Positions 1 to 5,952 of a DNA stretch of 8,458 bases are shown here, piece after piece. A program made the position numbers and the translations under genes. Source of the DNA: ATZT02 sp964655115. GTDB lineage: Bacteria; Actinomycetota; Actinomycetes; S36-B12; UBA5976. Under the pieces are notes generated by a model. The model ran no database searches. It was not told the origin of the DNA and saw only the letters and a program-made list of their open reading frames with translations. Numbering within the stretch: position 1 is the first letter of the stretch; the number at the start of each line of letters is the position of its first letter. The stretch lies in assembly GCA_964655115.1 (NCBI GenBank), contig CAZZKM010000036.1:1-8458 (forward strand). The letters run 5' to 3'.

Positions 1-6
1 GAGGAG
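1..6 (+). promoter_or_regulatory. Shine-Dalgarno site for the SDR gene
   Basis: GAGGAG at the very start of the window lies 13 nt before the ATG at 20. The spacing is long, but other genes here (yajQ, copZ) also have a purine-rich site about 12 nt from the start. It supports the ATG at 20. Any promoter lies outside the window. Confidence 0.6.
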
Positions 7-19
7 TAATTTATAACTT

Positions 20-961
20 ATGAGTGGACCAAATACTTCTTTAATAGATCTAAATTCAAAAAGAATAATAATTACCGGTGCAAGTTCTGGGCTAGGTAAG
101 GAATGCGCTTTAGAACTTTCAAAACTAGGTGCAGAAATAGTTCTAGCAGTTAGAAATACTTCAAAAGGTGAAAAAGTTTTAACTGAAATTAGAAATCAAG
201 TCCCTAGAGCAAAAATTGAAGTTTCAGAATTAGATTTGACAGACTTTGAATCAATTAGGAATTTCTCTGCAAGAGAAAATAGTAAACAAATTGATATTTT
301 ATTAAATAACGCAGGAATTATGGCTGTTCCTTTTGCTTTAACTAAAGATGGATTCGAGTCTCAAATGGGAACAAATCATTTAGGACATTTTTTACTTACA
401 AGTCTTTTATTTGAAAATATTAATCAATCAAATATTGCAAGAATCATAAATGTATCTTCTACTGCACATCGTTTAGGAAGACTAAAAACAGGTTCCAAAT
501 CTGAAATTTTGATGACTTCTGATAATTACTCTCCATGGGTTGCGTATGGAAATTCAAAATTAGCAAATCTATTATTTACAAATGAACTGTCCAGAAGGTT
601 GAAATTAAATAATTCAAAAATAATTACTGCCTCAACTCATCCTGGATACGCCGCCACAAATTTACAATTAGTTGGACCAAGCCTTAAAAAAGGTTTGAGA
701 AAAACTATTGAATTAAATGGATCAAAATTAGCTAATATTCTTTTTGGACAAAGTGCTGCAAAAGGTGCTCTTCCTTCCATTGCAGCATGCACTTGGAACA
801 ATATTGAAAATAATGACTTCATAGGACCAGATGGCCCAATGCAAGCAAGAGGAAATCCTAAAAAAGTAAGTATGAGTTCATTAGCTAAAAATAACGAATT
901 AGCTAAAAATCTGTGGATTACTAGTGAAGAATTAACTGGAGTAAAATTCTTAAATGGCTGA
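20..961 (+). CDS. SDR-family NAD(P)-dependent oxidoreductase (retinol dehydrogenase-like)
   Basis: This is a cytoplasmic short-chain dehydrogenase/reductase of 313 residues that should oxidise or reduce an alcohol/carbonyl using NAD(P)H. The Rossmann glycine motif TGASSGLG is at residues 19-26. R45 follows the second beta strand, as in NADP-preferring members. Asp72 sits in the adenine-ring motif and NNAG is at 96-99. The catalytic set is N119, S146/S147, Y176 and K180 (YGNSK). HPG at about 208-210 and the SKLANLLF stretch are typical of the retinol dehydrogenase / protochlorophyllide reductase-like branch. No signal peptide or membrane segment is evident. Length and active site are intact, so an active enzyme is likely, but the substrate cannot be read from sequence. 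Its end overlaps the yajQ start by 8 nt, so the two are probably cotranscribed. The gene is AT-rich (about 25-35% GC in sampled lines), like the yajQ beside it, so I see no sign of transfer. Confidence 0.9.
   Translation: MSGPNTSLIDLNSKRIIITGASSGLGKECALELSKLGAEIVLAVRNTSKGEKVLTEIRNQVPRAKIEVSELDLTDFESIRNFSARENSKQIDILLNNAGIMAVPFALTKDGFESQMGTNHLGHFLLTSLLFENINQSNIARIINVSSTAHRLGRLKTGSKSEILMTSDNYSPWVAYGNSKLANLLFTNELSRRLKLNNSKIITASTHPGYAATNLQLVGPSLKKGLRKTIELNGSKLANILFGQSAAKGALPSIAACTWNNIENNDFIGPDGPMQARGNPKKVSMSSLAKNNELAKNLWITSEELTGVKFLNG
938..941 (+). promoter_or_regulatory. Shine-Dalgarno site for yajQ, inside the SDR gene
   Basis: GGAG, within the 3' end of the SDR coding sequence, sits 12 nt before the yajQ ATG at 954. 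It supports initiation at that ATG within the overlapping upstream gene. Confidence 0.5.
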
Positions 962-1445
962 TAACTCATTTGATATTGTAAGTAAAATTGATCGTCAAGA
1001 AGCAGATAATGCGCTTAATCAAGCTAGTAAAGAATTATCTCAACGTTTTGATTTTAAAAATACCCAAACTGAAATTAACTGGTCAGGGGAATTAGCAGTT
1101 GAGCTTACTTCTAGTACTGAAGAAAGATGCAAAGCTGCTTTAGAGGTTTTTAAAGAAAAATTAATCAAACGAGGAATTTCTTTGAAATCTTTCAAACCAA
1201 ATGATCCTCAAGCATCTGGCAAAACTTACAAAATAGTTGGTAATTTTAATTCTGGTATTAGTCAAGAAAATGCCAAAAAACTAACTAAATTAATTAAAGA
1301 CGAAGGACCAAAGTCTGTAAAAACTCAAATTATGGGTGATTTATTAAGAGTGACAAGTAAATCTAGAGATGATTTGCAAAGTGTTATGCGTTTAGTTGAA
1401 AAATCCAACCTTGATTTTGCAACTCAATTCACAAATTATCGCTAA
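954..1445 (+). CDS. yajQ: YajQ-family nucleotide-binding protein (UPF0234)
   Basis: YajQ is a small cytoplasmic protein of two ferredoxin-like domains. Family members bind nucleotides/RNA, and a Xanthomonas homologue is a cyclic-di-GMP effector; the role in actinobacteria is not settled. The 163-residue length is standard. The start MADNSFDIVSK is a near-perfect family N-terminus, which fixes the ATG at 954 although it lies inside the SDR gene (8-nt overlap, different frame). RFDFK at 31-35, the FKPNDPQASGKTYK stretch and the C-terminal end FTNYR are family hallmarks. Overlap with the SDR gene suggests coupled translation. The stop TAA ends at 1445 and the stop of the convergent copA begins at 1446, so there is no intergenic terminator. 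Identification is secure. Whether it binds cyclic-di-GMP here cannot be judged, since no cyclase or PilZ gene is in view. Confidence 0.95.
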   Translation: MADNSFDIVSKIDRQEADNALNQASKELSQRFDFKNTQTEINWSGELAVELTSSTEERCKAALEVFKEKLIKRGISLKSFKPNDPQASGKTYKIVGNFNSGISQENAKKLTKLIKDEGPKSVKTQIMGDLLRVTSKSRDDLQSVMRLVEKSNLDFATQFTNYR

Positions 1446-3629
1446 TTAGTTAACTGATTTAAATTTTCTTAATCGTAAACTATTAGTTACTACAAAGACA
1501 CTAGAAAATGCCATAGCAGCTGAGGCGATTATAGGTCCTAATAAACCAAGCATTGCTAATGGAATTGCAGCAATGTTATAGGCAAACGCCCAAAATAAAT
1601 TTGATTTAATAGTCTTCATTGTTTTTCTTGATAATGAAATTGCGTCCACAGCCGCAGACATTGATGAACGCATCAACACGATATCTGATGCGCTTGCCGC
1701 AACGTCTGTTCCTTGCCCCATTGCCAAACTTAAATGAGCTTTCGCTAAAGCCGCAGCATCGTTAATTCCATCTCCGACCATTGCCACAAAATGCCCTTGG
1801 TTTTGCAGCTCATTTATTTTTTCTAATTTAAATTCTGGTGAACTATTTGAAAAATAATCTTTTATTTCTAATTGAGAACAAACTTTCTTTACTGATGCCT
1901 CGTGATCTCCTGAAATAACAATTGACTTAATTCCCATATGCATTAATTGCTTAATAGATTCCTTGCTAGTTTTTGAAATTTGATCTGAGAGTGCAATTAC
2001 TGCAATAGGATTTTGCTCTTTTTGTAGCAAAACAACTACATCTCCTTGATTAAGGTATTTCTGTGCATAATCAGCTAATTCATTTGTTGGCATACCCAAC
2101 CATTTAATAGATCCAAGTGAATATAAAGTTTCGTCAACTTTTCCAGTTATTCCATAACCAATAATATTTTGTATTTCACTTGCCAAATTAGATTTAACGC
2201 CTAAAGATTGAGCATGTTTTCTTAAACTATTTGCAATTGGATGTAGTGAACTTGACTCCAAAGAATAAATTATTTCCCAAAGTTTTTCTTCAGAGATTAA
2301 ACTTTTAACATCAGAAACACTCATTTTCCCATCAGTTAAAGTACCGGTTTTATCTAGCATGATTCGATCTATTTTCATACTGGATTCAATTGCATGTGGT
2401 CCTCTAATTAGTAAACCTAAATTTGCTGCGCGTCCTGTTCCAACCAAAAGTGCGGTTGGCGTTGCCAAACCTAAAGCACAAGGACAAGCAATAACTAGAA
2501 CTGCAATTGATGCAGTTAAGGCAATAGTTGAATTATTTTGTATAAATTGCCAATAAATTGCCGTGATTATAGAAAGTCCAATTACAATTGGTACAAAAAT
2601 TTCTGAAACCCTATCAACAAGTCGAGTAACTTCTGCTTTACCTGTTTGAGCTTGATGAACAAGTCGAGAAATTCCCGATAAAACAGTGTCTTTACCTATT
2701 GCTGTTGCTCTTACAGTTAGTACTCCATCAAGTAAAACTGTTGCGCCAATTACTAAATCTCCAATTGAAACCTCTACAGGCAATGATTCACCTGTTACCA
2801 ATGATTTATCAATATGACCAGTTCCAGAAATTACAACTGAATCAACTGGAATTTGTGATCCAGTTGGTACATAAAGTAAATCATTTACTTTAACTTCTTC
2901 AATCGGCACTGAAATTTGATTGTTATCTTTAAGTAAAATTGCATTTTTTGGATTCAAGGAAGCCAGATTTTCTAATGCTTGTTTAGATTTGTCTCTTGCT
3001 CTAAATTCTAAAAATTTTCCCAAAATTACAAGTGTTGTTACCGCTACTGAAACTTCAAAATATATTCCGATTTCATGTTCACTTGCGCTACCAAAAAGTG
3101 TCGTAGACATTCTCATATCTACATTTCCTGCGTGAGTAAATAAAATCGCATACAAAGACCAGAAATATGAAACTGCTACACCCATACTTACAAGGGTGTC
3201 CATAGTGACAGTTCTGTGTTTGATATTTAATAACGCAACTCTATGAAATGGCCAGGCGGCCCATAACACAACAGGAGTTGCTATAACTGCACTAATCCAT
3301 TGCCAATAATTAAATTGAAATTCAGGAATCATGGTAAGAAACATCAAAGGTAAAGCCAAAATTGACGAGAAAATTAATCTATTTCTAAATTCTTTAACTC
3401 CATATTTTTCTTTTGCTTTTTGCGTTAATGAAGCGCTGTATCCGGAATCTTCAATAATTTTTATAAAAAGTGTTGGGTCAACTTGGGTTTGTGAATTAAT
3501 TACTGCGCTACCTGTTGCATAATTTACCGATGCAGAAACTCCATCGATTTTATTTAGTGCTTTTTCAACTCGCCTTTGACAAGATGCACAAGTCATTCCC
3601 CCAACATTTAATTCAACCTGTTGGCCCAT
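1446..3629 (-). CDS. copA: Copper-exporting P1B-type ATPase
   Basis: CopA is an inner-membrane pump that uses ATP to move Cu+ out of the cytoplasm. The 727-residue protein has one N-terminal HMA domain (about 5-66) with GMTCASC at 11-17. Membrane helices lie near 86-103, 110-128, 145-164 and 190-208. The actuator motif TGES is at 279-282. The transport helix has CPC at 382-384. The P-domain motif DKTGT is at 426-430 (D426 phosphorylated). The N-domain HP is at 463-464 and GDGIND at 619-624. The last two helices carry Y684-N685 and M706..S709-S710. CPC plus YN plus MxxSS is the Cu+ (P1B-1) signature, which argues against zinc or cadmium. Everything needed for activity is present. The loop at 165-187 holds H166, M172, M174 and H185 and may bind metal outside the membrane. 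The gene starts 9 nt after copZ and is probably cotranscribed and coupled with it. It converges on yajQ. Confidence 0.96.
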   Translation of the reverse strand: MGQQVELNVGGMTCASCQRRVEKALNKIDGVSASVNYATGSAVINSQTQVDPTLFIKIIEDSGYSASLTQKAKEKYGVKEFRNRLIFSSILALPLMFLTMIPEFQFNYWQWISAVIATPVVLWAAWPFHRVALLNIKHRTVTMDTLVSMGVAVSYFWSLYAILFTHAGNVDMRMSTTLFGSASEHEIGIYFEVSVAVTTLVILGKFLEFRARDKSKQALENLASLNPKNAILLKDNNQISVPIEEVKVNDLLYVPTGSQIPVDSVVISGTGHIDKSLVTGESLPVEVSIGDLVIGATVLLDGVLTVRATAIGKDTVLSGISRLVHQAQTGKAEVTRLVDRVSEIFVPIVIGLSIITAIYWQFIQNNSTIALTASIAVLVIACPCALGLATPTALLVGTGRAANLGLLIRGPHAIESSMKIDRIMLDKTGTLTDGKMSVSDVKSLISEEKLWEIIYSLESSSLHPIANSLRKHAQSLGVKSNLASEIQNIIGYGITGKVDETLYSLGSIKWLGMPTNELADYAQKYLNQGDVVVLLQKEQNPIAVIALSDQISKTSKESIKQLMHMGIKSIVISGDHEASVKKVCSQLEIKDYFSNSSPEFKLEKINELQNQGHFVAMVGDGINDAAALAKAHLSLAMGQGTDVAASASDIVLMRSSMSAAVDAISLSRKTMKTIKSNLFWAFAYNIAAIPLAMLGLLGPIIASAAMAFSSVFVVTNSLRLRKFKSVN

Positions 3630-3634
3630 TTAAT

Positions 3635-3638
3635 CCTC
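3635..3638 (-). promoter_or_regulatory. Shine-Dalgarno site for copA, abutting the copZ stop
   Basis: On the minus strand GAGG follows the copZ TAA immediately and lies 5 nt before the copA ATG (3629). A ribosome finishing copZ would stop on this site, so translational coupling of chaperone and pump is likely. Confidence 0.65.
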
Positions 3639-3839
3639 TTATTTAAGTTCGTATCCTGCTTCTTTAATTGCTTCTTCAAGTCTTTCTCTTCCTATTTCTG
3701 CCTCAGTATCAATTACAACTTGTCCTGTTACTAAATCAACTTGAACTTTTTTCACGTCACTTATTTTTGATAATTCTTCAGTAACAGCATTTTTACAATG
3801 ATCACAAGTCATTCCATTAACAAAAATTGTTTGATTCAC
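3639..3839 (-). CDS. copZ: Copper chaperone, HMA domain protein
   Basis: This is a free-standing 66-residue heavy-metal-associated domain, expected to carry Cu+ in the cytoplasm and pass it to the CopA HMA domain. The metal site GMTCDHC is at residues 9-15 (Cys12 and Cys15), followed by the usual fold ending AIKEAGYELK. Length is normal for CopZ/Atx1-like chaperones. The start is GTG at 3839, chosen because the family N-terminus begins there and AGGAG lies 12 nt upstream. It sits 9 nt before copA on the same strand, which supports a copper role rather than mercury (MerP) or another metal. No signal peptide is seen. A copper-responsive regulator (CsoR, CueR or CopY type) would be expected nearby in many bacteria, but none is in the window. 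Confidence 0.93.
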   Translation of the reverse strand: MNQTIFVNGMTCDHCKNAVTEELSKISDVKKVQVDLVTGQVVIDTEAEIGRERLEEAIKEAGYELK

Positions 3840-3851
3840 AAATTAACTCTA

Positions 3852-3856
3852 CTCCT
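3852..3856 (-). promoter_or_regulatory. Shine-Dalgarno site for copZ
   Basis: AGGAG on the minus strand, 12 nt before the GTG at 3839. It supports use of the GTG start, since no in-frame ATG lies at a better distance. Confidence 0.6.
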
Positions 3857-3874
3857 ATGCAAAAAATTTTTAAA

Positions 3875-3880
3875 ATGATA
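3875..3880 (-). promoter_or_regulatory. Candidate -10 element for copZA
   Basis: TATCAT on the minus strand matches the TATAAT consensus at 5 of 6 bases and would place a start of transcription near 3868, about 29 nt before the copZ GTG. No convincing -35 lies at normal distance, because that position falls on the tRNA 3' end. The 63-nt gap is so AT-rich that chance matches are expected. No CueR-type or CsoR-type operator palindrome was recognised. Read-through from tRNA-Tyr is the alternative. Confidence 0.2.
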
Positions 3881-3902
3881 AAGAATTAAATTAACAAAAT
3901 TC

Positions 3903-3988
3903 TGGTGGTAGCTAGTGGATTTGAACCACTGTAGGCGTGAACCGGCAGATTTACAGTCTGCTCCCTTTGGCCGCTCGGGCAAGCTACC
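3903..3988 (-). tRNA. tRNA-Tyr (anticodon GTA)
   Basis: This is an 86-nt class II tRNA, including the encoded CCA (3905-3903), that reads tyrosine codons UAC/UAU. The acceptor stem GGTAGCT/AGCTACC pairs over all 7 bp with discriminator A at 3906. The D stem is CCC/GGG with a GAGCGGCCAAA loop. The anticodon stem is GCAGA/TCTGC with loop CTGTAAA (anticodon at 3954-3952). A variable region of about 14 nt follows, then the T arm AGTGG-TTCAAAT-CCACT. The long variable arm with GTA anticodon is the normal bacterial tRNA-Tyr form. It lies 43 nt after the htpX stop and 63 nt before copZ, all on the same strand, so it may be cut from a longer transcript. Its sequence closely resembles actinobacterial tRNA-Tyr. 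Confidence 0.97.
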
Positions 3989-3998
3989 TAAAACTTCT

Positions 3999-4025
3999 TT
4001 TCGCTTTTGTAATCTTACGGCGAAA
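3999..4025. repeat. Weak inverted repeat between htpX and tRNA-Tyr
   Basis: TTTCGC (3999-4004) and GCGAAA (4020-4025) can pair as a 6-bp stem with a 15-nt loop in the 43-nt gap between the htpX stop and the tRNA. No U-run follows on the minus strand, so it is a poor intrinsic terminator. It could be a processing site or chance. Confidence 0.25.
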
Positions 4026-4031
4026 GAGTTT

Positions 4032-4895
4032 TTAGTTTTTCTGCCCCATCTGTTCTGCCATCCATTCCAATCTTTTAACACGTTCTTGTGTTGGAGGATG
4101 AGTTGAAAATAATTTAGCCATTCCACTTCCTCTAAATGGATGAGCAATCATCATTGAAGATGCTGTTTCCATTTCTGAAGTTGGTCTCATAGGTGCATTT
4201 GAAATACCTGCATCTATTTTTTTCAAAGCACTTGCAAGTGCCAATGGATCTTTAGTCAAGATGGCGCCATCTTCGTCTGCTGCATATTCTCTTGATCTAC
4301 CGATTGCCAATTGCAACATAGTTGCTGCAAGAGGTGCGATAAACATTAAAAATAATCCACCTAAAGGATTAGATCGTTCCGAATCTCTTCCCCCGAATAA
4401 CCAAAAAAATTGCACCATAGACATTAAAACACTTGCCATAGTCGCTGCAATTGATGCAGTCAAAATATCTCTGTTATATACATGTGACAATTCGTGTCCA
4501 ATTACTCCGCGTAATTCTCTTTCGTTGAGTAAATTCATGATTCCTTCAGTTGCACAAACTGCAGAATTTTCTGGATTTCTTCCAGTTGCAAAAGCGTTTG
4601 GAGATGCAGTAGGTGACAAATAAACTCGCGGCATTGGTTGTTTTGCTTCCGCAGCTAAGTCACTCACAATTTTATAAAGTAATGGAGCAGTTTGTGGATC
4701 TACTTGATATGCACGCATTGCTTTTAGAGCTAAACGATCAGAATAAAAATAAGCAAAACCATTCATTCCAATAGCTAAAATTAATCCAAACCAAAGTCCG
4801 CTTGAGCCACCAAACCATGAGGCAGCAAGCATTACTACCAAAGCTAAAAATCCAAAAAGAAATATCGTCTTAAAAGTATTTGTAGACCGTCTCAT
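4032..4895 (-). CDS. htpX: HtpX-like membrane zinc metalloprotease (M48B)
   Basis: HtpX is an inner-membrane protease that removes damaged or misfolded membrane proteins, with its active site on the cytoplasmic side. From the ATG at 4895 the protein is 287 residues. Two N-terminal membrane helices lie near 10-28 and 33-51. The zinc site HELSH is at 134-138, with the third ligand E203 in the REYAADEDGA stretch. Two further hydrophobic segments lie near 144-167 and 178-198. The C-terminus contains THPPTQERVKRL, typical of the family. The frame stays open to a TTG at 4952, giving 306 residues. I prefer 4895 because family members I know start just before the TFKT-FLFG segment and are about 285-290 residues long, and because a purine-rich AAAGGG lies 14 nt upstream, whereas the TTG has no site at a usable distance. 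It is divergent from rarD and followed by tRNA-Tyr. No heat-shock promoter was recognised. Confidence 0.93.
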   Translation of the reverse strand: MRRSTNTFKTIFLFGFLALVVMLAASWFGGSSGLWFGLILAIGMNGFAYFYSDRLALKAMRAYQVDPQTAPLLYKIVSDLAAEAKQPMPRVYLSPTASPNAFATGRNPENSAVCATEGIMNLLNERELRGVIGHELSHVYNRDILTASIAATMASVLMSMVQFFWLFGGRDSERSNPLGGLFLMFIAPLAATMLQLAIGRSREYAADEDGAILTKDPLALASALKKIDAGISNAPMRPTSEMETASSMMIAHPFRGSGMAKLFSTHPPTQERVKRLEWMAEQMGQKN

Positions 4896-5010
4896 TTTAT
4901 GTAGCAAAACCCTTTCAAAATATCTCCTATATTTATTTGTATCTGATTTCAATTAAGTTCGCCACTTCACACCCCTCTTGGTGGGCTTACTGGTTTAAAT
5001 CAAGTGCTTG

Positions 5011-5035
5011 CCTAGACTTATTAAACCTAGAATTA
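5011..5035. repeat. Short direct repeat upstream of rarD
   Basis: CCTAGACTTA (5011-5020) and CCTAGAATTA (5026-5035) match at 8 of 10 bases, with start points 15 nt apart. The second copy covers the candidate -10 of rarD. Regulatory half-sites are possible, but the repeat is short and may be chance. Confidence 0.35.
5028..5033 (+). promoter_or_regulatory. Candidate -10 element for rarD
   Basis: TAGAAT matches TATAAT at 5 of 6 bases. A TTGCCT at 5008-5013 resembles a -35, but the 14-nt spacer is shorter than the usual 16-18. Initiation about 7 nt downstream would leave a leader of roughly 13 nt with no Shine-Dalgarno site, so rarD may be translated from a nearly leaderless mRNA. Confidence 0.25.
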
Positions 5036-5052
5036 ACAGAAAAAGTGAATAA

Positions 5053-5952
5053 TTGAATATTCAAGACACTAAAAGATATAACTCAGGCTTATTGGCTGGA
5101 ATTGGTGCTTACATCATTTGGGGATTTGTACCTCTTTATTGGCAATTATTAAAACCAGCGAGTGCTCCAGAAATCTTGTCTCACCGAGTGGTTTGGTCAC
5201 TTGGATTGTTACTTGTAATTGTCTATTTTAGAAAACTCTCCCGTGAAGTAAAAAATGCTTTGTTCGACAAAAGAAAATTGGGTCTGTTAGCACTTGCTGC
5301 AATTTTTGTCACCATCAATTGGGGGATGTTTATTTGGGCTGTAAATAATGGACATGTAATCGAAACATCACTTGGTTACTTTATAAATCCTCTAGTTTCA
5401 GTTGCTTTAGGGGTTTTAATTTTGAAAGAAAAATTAAGAGGCTTGCAAAAAATAGCAGTTGCTTTAACATTTATTGCAGTAACATTTCTAACAATCGCAC
5501 TTGGTAAACCTCCCTATATTGCACTTACTTTGGCTTTTTCCTTTGGATTTTATGGCTTGGTTAAAAAACTTGCCAATGTTGATGCCATCCCTAGTTTGAC
5601 AATTGAAACTTTATTACTAACACCTTTTTTCTCTGCATTTATGTTTTATCTAAATAGTAAAAATGATTTATCTTTTGCAAACGGTGATGTTATTCATTCT
5701 CTTTGGTTAACTACAGCTGGAATAGTAACTGTTATTCCACTACTTCTTTTTGGATTTGCAGTAGTAAGAATTCCTCTTGTTGCAATTGGATTACTTCAAG
5801 CTTTAGGGCCAATTCTGCAATTTTTGCTTGGTTACTATGCCTTTAGAGAACCAATGACTAGTGCTAGATGGTTTGGATTCTACTTAGTGTGGCTTGCTGT
5901 AATCGTTTTTAGTTATGACGCAATTAAAACTTCTAGAAAAAATAAAGTTTAG
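5053..5952 (+). CDS. rarD: RarD-like EamA-family permease
   Basis: This is an inner-membrane permease of the drug/metabolite transporter superfamily. E. coli RarD is named from a chloramphenicol-sensitivity phenotype, and its natural substrate is unknown. The 299 residues form about ten hydrophobic helices in two EamA repeats (roughly 13-145 and 150-290). Family marks include GAYIIWGFVPLYWQLL at 18-33, SHRVVWS at 43-49, and NWGMFIWAVNNGHVIETSLGYF in the fourth helix region. The C-terminus is short and basic, as expected on the cytoplasmic side. The start is TTG at 5053, since the conserved first helix begins a few residues later and no ATG is available there. No clear Shine-Dalgarno site is present. 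The gene is divergent from htpX, and its TAG stop overlaps the stop of the convergent polyprenyl synthase gene by 3 nt. Family assignment is firm, the substrate open. Confidence 0.92.
   Translation: MNIQDTKRYNSGLLAGIGAYIIWGFVPLYWQLLKPASAPEILSHRVVWSLGLLLVIVYFRKLSREVKNALFDKRKLGLLALAAIFVTINWGMFIWAVNNGHVIETSLGYFINPLVSVALGVLILKEKLRGLQKIAVALTFIAVTFLTIALGKPPYIALTLAFSFGFYGLVKKLANVDAIPSLTIETLLLTPFFSAFMFYLNSKNDLSFANGDVIHSLWLTTAGIVTVIPLLLFGFAVVRIPLVAIGLLQALGPILQFLLGYYAFREPMTSARWFGFYLVWLAVIVFSYDAIKTSRKNKV

Larger units (their letters stand above)
4896..5052. promoter_or_regulatory. Divergent htpX/rarD control region
   Basis: This is the only non-coding stretch in the window longer than 65 nt (157 nt from the preferred htpX start, 100 nt from the alternative TTG). 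It must hold the promoters of htpX (leftward) and rarD (rightward). Visible signals are an imperfect 12-nt palindrome around TTTAAA at 4991-5002, a short direct repeat at 5011-5035, and a candidate rarD -10 at 5028-5033. AGGAG at 4928-4924 on the minus strand is 28 nt from the htpX ATG, too far to serve it. No convincing htpX promoter was found. Confidence 0.55.

Noticed and set aside
637..969. 110-codon open frame on the minus strand opposite the SDR gene
   Set aside because: It lies entirely over the 3' end of a well-supported SDR and the yajQ start. The protein has no family features, and its frame follows from the AT-rich code on the other strand.
1446..3629. Zinc/cadmium specificity for the P-type ATPase
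   Set aside because: CPC together with YN and MxxSS in the last helices, plus a linked CopZ, is the Cu+ signature. ZntA-type pumps have different residues in those helices.
3861..3875. A/T run (A6T5A4) between tRNA-Tyr and copZ as a terminator
   Set aside because: No GC-containing hairpin precedes it on the minus strand; it is simply AT-rich spacer.
3999..4025. Intrinsic terminator after htpX
   Set aside because: The 6-bp stem has a 15-nt loop and no U-run, so it was kept only as a weak inverted repeat.
3915..4106. 63-codon plus-strand frame starting inside tRNA-Tyr
   Set aside because: It is the antisense of the tRNA; frames of the type MDLNHCRREPADLQSAPFG are a well-known artefact of tRNA-Tyr complements.
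3836..4147. 103-codon minus-strand frame across tRNA-Tyr and the htpX 3' end
   Set aside because: It reads through a complete tRNA gene and out of frame through HtpX. No ribosome site or recognisable domain was seen.
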